64,000 nt of DNA from Ensifer adhaerens (lineage in GTDB: Bacteria > Pseudomonadota > Alphaproteobacteria > Rhizobiales > Rhizobiaceae), in NCBI RefSeq assembly GCF_000697965.2, contig NZ_CP015882.1:124001-188000 (forward strand). Direction: 5' to 3'. A program made the position numbers and the translations under genes. Numbering within the stretch: position 1 is the stretch's first letter; each line of letters begins with the position of its first letter. Below are positions 37,139 to 46,361 of this stretch, in pieces. Below the pieces are notes generated by a model, which made no database searches, was not told the origin of the DNA, and saw only the letters and a program-made list of their open reading frames with translations.

Positions 37139-37905
37139 GTCGATCCCGCTCCAAAAGGACTTGGCATCGTCACCAGCGGGCATAAGGTAAACCTATCATG
37201 GCAGTTCGACAACCTGTTGGTTTCTCGAGGGTCGTTCTTGTATCCCCGCTTCAACCGGCCCCTCATTCTACCTGGTTCGGATCTGGGGCCTTTTGTTTCG
37301 TCGTCCAGTGGCTTCAGTTCTCGATTAGGGGCCGACACGCCCGATCCCGCGCGGATCCCTCTCTCGGGTTTATGTGAGCGTATGGTGGCAAACGGATCGC
37401 CCCCCGCAGAACGGCCCAATGCGGCTATCGGGAGGGGGCGAGCACGCGCGGCCGTACTGACAAGGGTGGCGAGCGGCGGGATGACCATCGAGGCCGAGGC
37501 GATCGCCGAGAGAGTGCCAGAACGACAGGCCGAGTTTCCGGTACATTTTCATCAGCCCAGGCACGGTGTCGCGTGCGATAACACGCTTGATGCGTCGGCG
37601 TGCCATCAATTATTGTCCCACCGTGACCGCAGACGCTGTCGCACGGCCGGTGCAAGCGCGCCTTCGCTCGCGCCACGATGATATGAGTACAATCACAGGG
37701 TGAATACTGCATCTTGGAAAACTAATCGTTGACGCGCCAATCCAAGTCACTTATAGATGCGGCATCGATCTTTTGCTTGCCGAGCTTTGTCTACCGCGCG
37801 ATTGGCACCGCGCTTTAAGCGAACTTCCCTTTCAAAAACAGTCGGTTTCCACCTGCTCAGCATAGGCTGAGCGGTCCCTCACTCTATGCTTTGAAAGGGT
37901 TCATC
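37139..37905. other. Intergenic region, likely csp leader at right end
   Basis: About 770 bases. A minus-strand open frame at 37370-37609 (MMARRRIKRVIARDTVPGLM) has no recognised family and weak support. The last 100 bases are the likely promoter and structured 5' leader of the cold-shock gene. The promoter of the CBS-BON gene would lie at the left end. Confidence 0.4.
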
Positions 37906-38115
37906 ATGACCACAGGCACAGTAAAATGGTTCAACTCCACCAAGGGCTTCGGCTTCATCCAGCCTGATAACGGTGGCGCAGACGCGTTCGTGCACATCTC
38001 CGCCGTCGAGCGCGCTGGAATGCGCGAACTCGTCGAAGGGCAAAAGATCGGCTTCGAGCTCGAGCGCGACAATAAGTCGGGCAAGATGTCTGCTACCAAT
38101 CTGCAGTCTGCCTAA
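37906..38115 (+). CDS. Cold-shock protein, CspA family
   Basis: 69 aa single cold-shock domain that binds single-stranded RNA/DNA. RNP1 KGFGFIQPD and RNP2-like AFVHISAVE are intact; it starts [19 protein letters not shown] at 37906 is used rather than one five codons upstream because it begins the family's N-terminus. It is followed by a strong terminator. Confidence 0.96.
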   Translation: MTTGTVKWFNSTKGFGFIQPDNGGADAFVHISAVERAGMRELVEGQKIGFELERDNKSGKMSATNLQSA

Positions 38116-38176
38116 AATTGAGATTTGCTTCCCTTTGACCACGGATGTACTGGCATTGCCGGAAGCAGTTTCAACA

Positions 38177-38204
38177 AGGCCGGGCGTTTCGCCTGGCCTT
38201 TTTT
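38177..38204 (+). terminator. Rho-independent terminator after csp
   Basis: AGGCCGGGCG, loop TTTC, CGCCTGGCCT with one G-T pair, then a run of T. Clear terminator 60 bases after the cold-shock stop and before the next small gene. Confidence 0.9.
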
Positions 38205-38234
38205 GTTCGCGACGCCGAACTAGTTGAGGTTCCA

Positions 38235-38459
38235 ATGATAGAAGCACATAGCAAATCCCGTCAGCAGGCGGAAATCGCCTTCATGAAAGTCCAGACGCAG
38301 TTCTTCTCCAAAAATAACGCGATGGAAGAGGTGGAATCCGTTGCTCAGGCCCGGGATGCCAAGACTCTCCGGCTTCGAGAGGAACGCCTTGCAAAGGAGT
38401 TGGCCGACCGCTTGTCGGCGACACGCAACCTCATCGCCAAACGCGCCAACACACGCTGA
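38235..38459 (+). CDS. Small conserved hypothetical protein, 74 aa
   Basis: Charged, helical protein (MIEAHSKSRQQAEIAFMKVQ, LRLREERLAKELADRLSATR). ATG at 38235 follows GAGGTTCCA; upstream codons run through the csp terminator, so the longer frame is not used. It belongs to a csp-linked set of small genes that recurs in rhizobia (recalled pattern). Function unknown. Confidence 0.75.
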   Translation: MIEAHSKSRQQAEIAFMKVQTQFFSKNNAMEEVESVAQARDAKTLRLREERLAKELADRLSATRNLIAKRANTR

Positions 38460-38488
38460 TCTCTGACGCACTTACTATTGGGATACGA

Positions 38489-38869
38489 ATGAAGAACGCC
38501 GGAAAAAACGACATCTCCGACCGCCGAGCCGCATCGGCAGACGCCAAAGCTGCTCTCTTGAACGCCTACCGAGCGGCAAGGACTGCAGCAGAACCAGGGA
38601 GGATGGCAAGGCAGGCCGAGCGCGAAGCCCTTTCCACCGCTCGTGAAGAGCGGCGCGTTGAACGCGAGCGTCTGAAGCTTGAGGAACAAAAGCGTATCGA
38701 GACCGAGGCGACAGAGCGGCAGGCAGCCGTTGAGGCGGCAGCAGTCGCCGAAACCGAAGCGCGGGCGATCGCCGAAAACGCGCGTATAGCGCGGGTGATC
38801 GAAGATGAGGCGGTGCGAAAGGCCAACCGCGACAGGCGCTATGCCAATCGCAAGGCAAGACAAGGATAA
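38489..38869 (+). CDS. DUF6481-like coiled-coil protein
   Basis: 126 aa, very rich in Glu, Arg and Ala, almost entirely coiled coil (RVERERLKLEEQKRIETEAT, AAVAETEARAIAENARIARV). The layout fits DUF6481, a family usually found next to cold-shock genes in Alphaproteobacteria. No catalytic residues. It lies 29 bases after the preceding small gene. Confidence 0.75.
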   Translation: MKNAGKNDISDRRAASADAKAALLNAYRAARTAAEPGRMARQAEREALSTAREERRVERERLKLEEQKRIETEATERQAAVEAAAVAETEARAIAENARIARVIEDEAVRKANRDRRYANRKARQG

Positions 38870-38943
38870 TTTTTCCGTTGCGCCGTTACCCGACAGCATG
38901 GCGATGTCATGCTCGAGACACTCAATACGAAAAGGGAACGCCG

Positions 38944-39219
38944 ATGGCACCGGATGCGAATGAACTCCAGGCGATCAACACGTCGTGGCAAATCGCAATC
39001 CAAGAAATCCTGCGCATGGTTATACGGGACATGTACCATGCCGGCGGCGAGGCAAATTTCAAGGCGCACATCAAACGCATCGAAGAGGCCGCCGTCGACA
39101 GCATCTACACCGATCTAAGGCTTCGAGGAACCAATGAGTGGACCGAGGTGCTCGTTAAGGAACGGGCGAGCAATTTCGTAACCACCTTGCTGACGTCCTT
39201 TACGTACGACCGAGCCTGA
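38944..39219 (+). CDS. Conserved hypothetical protein, 91 aa
   Basis: Soluble helical protein (WQIAIQEILRMVIRDMYHAG, IKRIEEAAVDSIYTDLRLRG). ATG at 38944 follows AAAGGGAACGCCG. Last gene of the csp-linked set. No domain recognised. Confidence 0.72.
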   Translation: MAPDANELQAINTSWQIAIQEILRMVIRDMYHAGGEANFKAHIKRIEEAAVDSIYTDLRLRGTNEWTEVLVKERASNFVTTLLTSFTYDRA

Positions 39220-39273
39220 CTGGATGCATACGCTCGCCGCGATCAGCGATGTCACGTTGCTTCATCAACCCGA

Positions 39274-40441
39274 CTAGTAGCCAGGCTGGGCGGCCCTCAC
39301 CGTCATCTCATCCCAAAGCAATGATGCTGTCCGTGCGAACGCGCTGTAACCGGCTTCAAACGGATGGCCGTCTCTTTCAGGATAAAGGCGCTGCCCAGCT
39401 AGGATCGCATCCTGCAGGGCATCGGCGGTTGCGGCAAGCGCGCTGCGATACGGCAAACCGAGCTCCTCTGCGGTCTCGCGGATCTTTTTCTCAAGCGCAA
39501 CCTGACGTTCAACGCTGAGGACAAATTCCGGCGCAGCTGAAGCCAGCCGGTCATGGCGACGCAGGCATTCGAAGATCACGCGCTCTTTCGATGGAATGAG
39601 CAGAATGCCCACCCGCCCCGGCCGCTGCTGTGCCCAATCGGCCGCAAACCGCTGGAAGTCGCTGAACATTGCTGCGGTTTCGGGTGACGCCAGATCCGCC
39701 ATGCGGCCGTGGTCGTCGACATAGCGCTTCAGGACGGAAGGCATCCGTCCGGAAACGTATAGTATTCGGATGTTTCGCCATCGCCCGTTTTGAACAGTCG
39801 GGCGTAAAGACTCTCCAGTCGTTCCGCTATCTCATGGTGATAGGCACTCAGGATCGCGACATTCTCGACAAGCTTCGTCTTGAAGCTCACGGATTGCGCA
39901 TCCGCGCACTGCGAGTAACCTCCCGCGTCACCGAACAGGGCCTGCAGATGAAGACGCCTCCGCTCTGAGAGCCAGAAGTCGGAACGCGCGTTCATGATAT
40001 CACAGGCTGAAAAGACGACCGCGAAGTCGTTGGCAGGGAAAACGGCGACAATGCTGCCTTTCGCGCCCGCGGCCAAAGCATCGTGCACGATGGCGTGATA
40101 AGTGTAGATACCGTAGCTCCCGACGCCGAGGTTGTACGTGCGTTCGCCCGTCATTGCCGCGAAAGCAGCGGCCAGGAATGCGCGCTATCAACGTTGTTGC
40201 CATAGGTCATCGAATCGCCGATCGCCGCGACCTGAAAGTCATGACCTGCTCCAGGTGGATCCCGGAAGCCGGCCTTGCCTACGTCGCCGAGTGCCGGATC
40301 GAGGCGATAGCCATATTTCTCGTCGATGCTCCGATGCGTCCGTGTGCCGATCGGAAACGGCGTAAACATGCGCAGCATTGCTTCCCCGGCCCCGAGCGCC
40401 ACCGTGAGCGAGATCAACAGCAGCATCATGTTCTTCAGCAT
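39274..40441 (-). pseudogene. SGNH/GDSL-type hydrolase with two frameshifts
   Basis: Starts at 40441 after GGGAGGGGAC with a membrane anchor or signal (MLKNMMLLLISLTVALGAGE). Then comes the catalytic block AAIGDSMTYGNNVDSAHSWP. One base is missing near 40160, after which the frame continues AAFAAMTGERTYNLGVGSYG. A second base is missing near 39738 (TFPDG to MPSVLKRYVDDHG). The last frame ends with the catalytic Asp/His block DGHPFEAGYSAFA. The three frames join into one normal-length esterase-like protein, so the gene is whole except for two single-base losses. Confidence 0.82.
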
Positions 40442-41113
40442 GTCCCCTCCCTCTCATACCCGATGCGAAGCATATCGATCCCGCATAGTTGCCGGTCGCA
40501 GCCGCGCAGTCCCCCACATGCCTGCCGCGCGGCGGTCCGAGCGATCCCGTCAGGTTGCGGTGGCTTCCCGCGAATGTCGGAAAGGTCGACGAGAGGAAAG
40601 TCAGCCGGAAAAATTCCCCACCGACAGCGTAGGCAAGCCATAAACGTCCATTGAAGGAATGCGAGTTATGTCGCCTCCAACAAGTACAAATACAAGCACA
40701 TGAATATGCGCAATAACTAATATTAATCTATCATGCGTGTGACCGTCCCGCCATTAGCCCGGATGGAGGATGAACCGTGCGAGCCGTGTTCGGTCAGGCA
40801 AGAGCAAGGCTCGGGCTCGCGTTGCCTGCCCCGACCGACGCCGGCGACCCAGGTGCGAAGGGCCTGGGTTGACAAACCCTAGTTGCTGCGCTGTTCCCGT
40901 TCCGGGCCAAAATGATTGCGTAACGTGCACCATTCATTTCCGACAAAAGGAAGATCTGGCCAAAATTGCTCAGCAAGTTCAGTGTCGCATGCAAGTCCTG
41001 CGAGTGAGCTCGCGTGGCGTTGCGGGCAGAGCTCTATCGATCGCGCTTTTCCCCGTTAAATCGCGAGCGACAGGAATTATAGCTAGACAGTCCAGCCAAC
41101 TTGGAGTGGAGCT
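40442..41113. other. Intergenic stretch
   Basis: About 670 bases with no convincing gene. An AT-rich block around 40660-40740 may hold the promoter of a neighbouring gene. The right end precedes the antitoxin gene. Confidence 0.45.
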
Positions 41114-41368
41114 ATGGAATGGCAACTGCAGGACGCCAAGGACCAATTCTCGAAGGTGGTGCAGAAGGCCCGCCACGAGGGACCGCAGATTGTCACGCTG
41201 CGCGGGGAGCGCACCGCCGTTGTACTGTCCGCTCATGACTACGACGCCCTACGGGCTGGCCGGCCGGAGTTGGTCAATGACCTGCTTGGCGGTCCCGCTT
41301 GGGACGACCAACTCGCTGATGCGGTGAATGTACGCATCAAGACGCCAAGCCGCGATGTGGCATTCTGA
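41114..41368 (+). CDS. Phd/YefM-type antitoxin
   Basis: 84 aa. N-terminal Phd/YefM DNA-binding fold (MEWQLQDAKDQFSKVVQKAR, IVTLRGERTAVVLSAHDYDA) and a C-terminal tail that should wrap the PIN toxin. ATG at 41114 follows GGAGTGGAGCT. The stop overlaps the toxin ATG by one base, the usual type II toxin-antitoxin arrangement, and the antitoxin likely autoregulates. Confidence 0.92.
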   Translation: MEWQLQDAKDQFSKVVQKARHEGPQIVTLRGERTAVVLSAHDYDALRAGRPELVNDLLGGPAWDDQLADAVNVRIKTPSRDVAF

Positions 41369-41862
41369 TGTACCTGGTTGACACAAACATTGTGTCAGAG
41401 GCGCGACGTGGCACGTCGCAGGCGGTGTCCTGGCTGCGCTCTGTCGATCCGCTCAGCATCCACCTGAGCGCGCTCACCCTCGGCCAAATCATGCGCGGCA
41501 TTGCCCTGAAACAGATGTCGGATCCGAAGACTGCAGCGCACCTCACCGAATGGCTGCGCAAGCTGCGCCACGACCATGGCGACCGCATTTTGCCTATAAC
41601 AGACCAAATCGCGGTCGAATGGGGCCGCATCGCGGCAATCCGCCCCCGCGGTGATATTGACGGGTTGATCGCCGCGACCGCGATCGTCCGCGATCTCATC
41701 CTTGTCACGCGCAACTTCAAGGATTTCGAAGACACAGATGCCTCCGTAATCAGTCCTTGGGAAACGTCGGCGTCGCCCGGCGCGACGGACACCCTTCTCG
41801 AGGATAGTTTTTCGGACCAACTGTTCGCCGGGGCTTGGATCTTGCGGTATGCAATTGATTGA
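41368..41862 (+). CDS. FitB/VapC-type PIN toxin with altered active site and extended C-terminus
   Basis: 164 aa. PIN-domain ribonuclease of the FitB class: VDTNIVSEARRG (first Asp at residue 5), DIDGLIAATA and LVTRNFKDFEDT carry the other acidic residues. The glutamate expected in the GEI motif is Gln40 (LTLGQIMRGI). This residue normally helps hold the catalytic metal, so activity may be reduced or lost. The family usually ends near NPWE, but here about 30 residues follow SPWE, suggesting loss of the original stop. The upstream antitoxin is intact. Confidence 0.9.
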   Translation: MYLVDTNIVSEARRGTSQAVSWLRSVDPLSIHLSALTLGQIMRGIALKQMSDPKTAAHLTEWLRKLRHDHGDRILPITDQIAVEWGRIAAIRPRGDIDGLIAATAIVRDLILVTRNFKDFEDTDASVISPWETSASPGATDTLLEDSFSDQLFAGAWILRYAID

Positions 41863-42084
41863 TCTTCCGCAGTGAGCGGAGGCTCAATCACGGTCGTTAT
41901 TGCGAGGCGCTCGCGTTGCATGGCGATGCCGAGCCGAGCCTAGCCTTGGACTTTCCCATTGCGAGAACCTTATTGTAGGTCGGCGGCGATGACAAGCTGA
42001 TCGGCGTCCGGGTAGCGACCACCCCTATGCTCCATGTTTGGGGCGCGCGCGGACGAAGCACCCATCGCTGAAACTTTGACGCAA

Positions 42085-43194
42085 TCACTTTGTGCTGCTC
42101 CGCCGCTCGATATCCGCGCTCACCGCGGCCGCCTCTCGACCGATCTCCCTGAGCAAGCCGGTGACCGGATTGTGGAAACCGACGAGATAAAGGCCGGGCG
42201 CGGCGGCTTGGCGAGTGACGCCGCTCTTGCCGGGCCGCAATGCCGCCGGCAGGAACTTCTCGAAACTCGGCCGGTAGCCGGTCGCGAGGATGACGCTGTC
42301 GAACTCCGCATGCCTGCCGGAAACGAAAGTGGCACCGCGCTCGGTGAAACGCTTGATGTCTGATGCCACTTTGATGTCGCCGGATTTGATCGCTCTCACC
42401 GTGCCGACATCGATGACCGGGATGCGTCCGGCGTTGATCTGCTCAAGAATGCCCTGCTTCGGCCTGGCGATGCCGTATTTTTCGAGCTTACCTAGCGCGA
42501 GGTCGAGGATGGTGGGGAACAACCGGTCGTTCACAGCTCGCGGCAGCGGTTGGGTTGCCATGGCGATGATCTGGATCGGCACGCCGAACAGCTGGCGCGG
42601 CACGATGTGGATGCCATTTCGTACCGACAGCGTCGGGCGGGCGCCACACTCGGCAAGGTCGAGCGCAATCTCAGCGCCGGTGTTACCCATACCGACAACC
42701 AGAACCGACTGGCCGGCGAAGGGCGCGGCTTCAGTGTAGTCAGCGCTGTGCAGCCGCCTGCCCTTGAAGGCCTCGATTTCGGGCAGGCTGGGAACGAAGG
42801 GCTCAGCATTGTTGCCGCTCGCGATCACGACGTGGCCTGCGCAGAAGGTCTCCGTTCCGGTCTCGACCAGGTAGCCGCCGTCCTTGCGGCGGATGGACTT
42901 GACCGTCTCGCCGAAGCGCGGTCGTAGCTCGAAACGCTCGGCATAAGCGTCGAGATAGGCGACCATCTTCTCGCGCGGCACATAGCGCGGATAGTCCTTG
43001 GGGAATGGCATGTGCGGCAGCGCGGAGAACGCCTTCACCGTATGAAGGTGCAGCCGCCGGTAGTGGCGTCGCCAGGCAGGGGCGATCTCATACGCCATTT
43101 CAAGGATGACGAAATCCAGCCCCGCCCGTCTTAGGCAGGCGCCGACCGCAAGGCCGGCCGGCCCGGCTCCGACAATGACGACATGGGTATCCAC
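42085..43194 (-). CDS. Flavin-dependent monooxygenase/oxidoreductase (FMO type)
   Basis: 369 aa. Two dinucleotide-binding motifs: VVIVGAGPAGLAVGACLRRA (FAD, residues 5-25) and VLVVGMGNTGAEIALDLAEC (NADPH, middle). The ILATGYRPSFEKFLP motif near the C-terminus is typical of flavin monooxygenases and their relatives. GTG at 43194 is chosen because it lies just before the FAD motif and follows GGGAGCG; the open frame further upstream has no ribosome site. Stand-alone gene; substrate unknown. Confidence 0.88.
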   Translation of the reverse strand: MDTHVVIVGAGPAGLAVGACLRRAGLDFVILEMAYEIAPAWRRHYRRLHLHTVKAFSALPHMPFPKDYPRYVPREKMVAYLDAYAERFELRPRFGETVKSIRRKDGGYLVETGTETFCAGHVVIASGNNAEPFVPSLPEIEAFKGRRLHSADYTEAAPFAGQSVLVVGMGNTGAEIALDLAECGARPTLSVRNGIHIVPRQLFGVPIQIIAMATQPLPRAVNDRLFPTILDLALGKLEKYGIARPKQGILEQINAGRIPVIDVGTVRAIKSGDIKVASDIKRFTERGATFVSGRHAEFDSVILATGYRPSFEKFLPAALRPGKSGVTRQAAAPGLYLVGFHNPVTGLLREIGREAAAVSADIERRSSTK

Positions 43195-43634
43195 TCGATG
43201 GTCGCTCCCAGAATGGAGCCTAATTCGACAGGGGTCGGCGGACAAGTGGGCGGGGCGCTGTCTCCCCTTGTACTCCGCCTGCATCGCCCGGGTTGCGCTT
43301 CCATGCCTTCGGCGAGAATGCTTTTTTGGGGCGGAAGCGGCCTAGCGGTCGTTGCAGCCCCAATTAGACGGATTTCATTTTCCACGCCAAAGAAAAAGTG
43401 AGGAGAGACCGAAAGCCTCACGATCTGATCGCACAATGTATCGACTGGAAGGTGCCTCACTGGGGTAGAGCCGGGTCTGCCACTCTATGGGGAACAAGTG
43501 CTACTTCCTCGGTGTTGAGGTTCTAGTCAGCCTGCATGTCATCCAACATTCGGGTTTTGTGAAGAGATACTTGGTGGAGCGCGTCCAGAGGTATCCGCCG
43601 GTAAATCTTACCGTTGGGACGACGATTGCATCGA
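43195..43634. other. Intergenic stretch between the monooxygenase and LysR gene
   Basis: About 440 bases. Holds the promoter of the monooxygenase gene at the left and the 3' end of the LysR gene at the right. No gene seen. Confidence 0.45.
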
Positions 43635-44576
43635 TCAAAAAATGGGGCCGGACGTTCTCTGCGCCGATAGGGTCATCTCACTTTTCAACCAGGCGACAAA
43701 CGCCTCTATCGCTTCGAGTTTCTTCGAGAGCGGGTCGAAGGCTGCCCAGTATGCAGCTTTCTGTGAGCTCAACGAAGCCGAAAAGGGCCTAACCAGGCGC
43801 CCCGCCCGAATATGCTCCCGAACAAGAAGGCCTCGCCCCATGGCGACACCCTGACCATCAAGAGCAGCTTGCAATACAATGTTGTAGTCAGTCAGCCGGG
43901 TCTGTTTGGCCCTCTCAAGCGGAAATCCGGCTGCCTCCGACCACAGCTGCCACTCGAGGCCGCTCTTGGCCTGTAATATCTCTTGGTTGAGTAGGTCTAG
44001 CGCGGATTGAAACTGGGATCCGTCTCCGTATAGCGCCGGGCTCAACACCGGAGACAAATCTTCGTTTGCGAGGTGCACGCAGGACTGTTTGCTCCCGCCA
44101 AAATCGCCAAATCGGATCGCGATATCCGCTTCGCCTCGCCCGACATCGACAATGCGCAGGGTCGGATCCAATTCGAGTTCGATCGCCGGGTAGCTCTTGA
44201 GGAAACTGCCAAGTCTGTTGACCAGCCAGTTGGCGGCGAAAGAGGGAAGCAGGCTCACACGCAAGCTGGTCTGCCCGGATCGCGAGCGCACCCTCGCGGT
44301 GCCCTCCGACAGCACAGTGAAGGCCTCGTCGACGGTGGCAAGAAACATTGTGCCCGCCTCGGTCAGCTCAATGCTTTTACTCTTGCGACGAAAGAGTGGA
44401 GTACCGAGAGCACTCTCGAGCTGCTTGATGTGGTGGCTCACCGCGCTTTGCGTAATGAGCAGTTCCTCGCCGGCCAATCGAAAGCTCCCTCGGTTTGCTA
44501 CCACCTGGAAGACCCTGGCCGCGGAAAGGGGTGGGAGGAACGGGGAACTGCGCAATGCCGATGCCTCGCGGATCAA
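43635..44576 (-). CDS. LysR-family regulator (GcvA-like)
   Basis: 313 aa. Winged helix-turn-helix at residues 17-76 (LSAARVFQVVANRGSFRLAG, ITQSAVSHHIKQLESALGTP), then a periplasmic-binding-protein-like effector domain. The pattern LFRRKSKSIELTEAG and the C-terminal LVRPF region resemble GcvA-type activators. Divergent from the RidA/aminotransferase/SDR operon across a 100-base gap, so it very likely controls that operon. Confidence 0.92.
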   Translation of the reverse strand: MIREASALRSSPFLPPLSAARVFQVVANRGSFRLAGEELLITQSAVSHHIKQLESALGTPLFRRKSKSIELTEAGTMFLATVDEAFTVLSEGTARVRSRSGQTSLRVSLLPSFAANWLVNRLGSFLKSYPAIELELDPTLRIVDVGRGEADIAIRFGDFGGSKQSCVHLANEDLSPVLSPALYGDGSQFQSALDLLNQEILQAKSGLEWQLWSEAAGFPLERAKQTRLTDYNIVLQAALDGQGVAMGRGLLVREHIRAGRLVRPFSASLSSQKAAYWAAFDPLSKKLEAIEAFVAWLKSEMTLSAQRTSGPIF

Positions 44577-44676
44577 TGACGGCTGATATTAACGAATTCG
44601 ATCGCAGGGCGCAAAGCTTTGAATTGGCGGGCTCCTCGGATTTCTTTCATGAAGCAAGAAAGAAAAGGAGAAAACG

Positions 44677-45156
44677 ATGACGATTTCCATCCGTGCCCAA
44701 CTGGTTACTCTTGGCCTGGAACTTCCCGCGCCGACGTCTCCGGCTGCGAATTACATTTCGGTGGTCCACACGAGCAACCTGTTGTTCATTTCCGGTCAGA
44801 TCAGCAAGGCGCCGGCCGGTGAGATCATTGCAGGCACCCTGGGTGCGGACATATCTCACGAGCAGGGGGTGCAAGCGGCGCGCATCGCAGCCCTTAATCT
44901 TCTCGGACAGATCGCTTCCAATACAGACGGCTCGCTTTCGTCTGTCCGCCGCATCGTGAAGCTTGGCGTATTCGTCGCGGCAACGAGCGAGTTCAAGGAT
45001 CACTCGAAGGTTGCAAACGGTGCCTCCGATCTGATGGTTGCGGTGTTCGGCGAAGCCGGGCAGCACACGAGGGCCGCCATTGGTGTCAGTTCGCTTCCCT
45101 CGGGGGCAGCCGTCGAGATCGATGCGGTTGTTGAACTGGAGGAGACCAGGTGCTGA
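44677..45156 (+). CDS. RidA/YjgF-family protein
   Basis: 159 aa. RidA-type chorismate-mutase-like trimer, an imine/enamine hydrolase family. Conserved features: LLFISGQISKAPAGE, the catalytic-site Arg in HTRAAIGVSSLPSGAAVEID, and a hydrophobic core. It overlaps the next gene by 7 bases. Next to a PLP enzyme it could clear enamine/imine intermediates, a role known for RidA proteins. Confidence 0.9.
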   Translation: MTISIRAQLVTLGLELPAPTSPAANYISVVHTSNLLFISGQISKAPAGEIIAGTLGADISHEQGVQAARIAALNLLGQIASNTDGSLSSVRRIVKLGVFVAATSEFKDHSKVANGASDLMVAVFGEAGQHTRAAIGVSSLPSGAAVEIDAVVELEETRC

Positions 45157-46346
45157 CCGACGCAATAATCGACGGCCTGCGCAACGACACACCCGGCTGC
45201 GCCCAGCGAAGTCACTTCAATCACGCCGGAGCTTCGCTCCCACCGAGGCGGGTCACCGAAGCGATTGTCGGACACTTGATGCTGGAATCGACGCGAGGTC
45301 CGATGGAAGCTGCCGCACTGGTTGCGGACGAGTTTGCGATACTTCGTACCAATGCTGCCAAGTTCATCGGCGCCGACGAAGGCGAGGTTGCCTTCGGTGG
45401 ATCGGGGTCTGCCCTTTGGGGGAGCGTGTTTGCCGCGTTGCCACAGCTGAGGTCGGGCGAGCGCATTCTCATTGGGCGACAGGAATGGGGCGGTAATGTC
45501 GCATCGATGCAGCGTGCGGCAAGCCATGCCGGGGCAAGTATCGAGACCATTCCCTGCGCGGAAGACGGCAGTGTCGATCCGAACGCTCTTTCCGCAATGA
45601 TCGACGACAAGGTGCGCATGATCTCGCTAACATGGCTTCCCGCCAACGGGGGATTGATAAACGACGCCGAAGCCATCGGGCGGGTCGCCAACGCGGCTCG
45701 CATCCCATACTTCGTGGATGCCGGGCAGGCACTTGGTCAGCTTCCTATCGATGTGTCGAGGATAGGTTGCGATGTGCTCAAGGCGGCCGGCAGGAAATAC
45801 GTTAGAGGGCCGCGCGGAACGGCTCTCGTCTACGTTCGCTCCAATTTTCTTGAGAAGCTCGATCCCAGTTTCGTTGACGTGAGCTCCGGCCCTCTCGTGA
45901 ATGGAAAAGTCGAGCTGAGGAAAGATGCTCGTCTATTCGAAACGTCCGAAGCGCCTATATCACTGCTCCTGGGGCTCGGCGAAGCACTCGCGCTGGCTTC
46001 GGAGTTGGGTGTCGAGGCGATCCAAGCCCGCATAGCCCGACTGGCAACCCGGCTTCGGGACGGGTTGAAACGTATTCCGGCGGTTGAGGTGCGCGATCTC
46101 GGGGAGAAACAGTCGGGCCTTGTTTCTTTCACGGTGGAGGGAATTTCGGCATCGGTTGTGAGACGCAGACTAGCAGAGAAGAGTATCTCAATCGGGGCGA
46201 ACGGCGTACCCTACACGCCCTTCGACATGACGGCGCGCGGACTGCAGGAAATAGCTCGAGCCTCGGTCAGTTATTTCAATACGGCGGGAGAGGTGGATGG
46301 CCTGATCCATGCGGTTGAGCACATCGCAAAAGATGCGATCCAATAG
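45150..46346 (+). CDS. Class V aminotransferase-family PLP enzyme
   Basis: 398 aa fold-type I enzyme of the cysteine-desulfurase/EgtE/kynureninase-like group. It has HFNHAGASLPPRRVTEAI at the N-terminus and PYFVDAGQALGQLPIDV with the PLP-ring Asp. The Schiff-base Lys lies in LKAAGRKYVRGPRGTALVY. No catalytic loop Cys typical of desulfurases was recognised. It could be an aminotransferase, a racemase or a C-S lyase. Tightly coupled to RidA upstream (7-base overlap) and 15 bases before the SDR gene. Confidence 0.87.
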   Translation: MLTDAIIDGLRNDTPGCAQRSHFNHAGASLPPRRVTEAIVGHLMLESTRGPMEAAALVADEFAILRTNAAKFIGADEGEVAFGGSGSALWGSVFAALPQLRSGERILIGRQEWGGNVASMQRAASHAGASIETIPCAEDGSVDPNALSAMIDDKVRMISLTWLPANGGLINDAEAIGRVANAARIPYFVDAGQALGQLPIDVSRIGCDVLKAAGRKYVRGPRGTALVYVRSNFLEKLDPSFVDVSSGPLVNGKVELRKDARLFETSEAPISLLLGLGEALALASELGVEAIQARIARLATRLRDGLKRIPAVEVRDLGEKQSGLVSFTVEGISASVVRRRLAEKSISIGANGVPYTPFDMTARGLQEIARASVSYFNTAGEVDGLIHAVEHIAKDAIQ

Positions 46347-46361
46347 AAGGACGGAACCACG

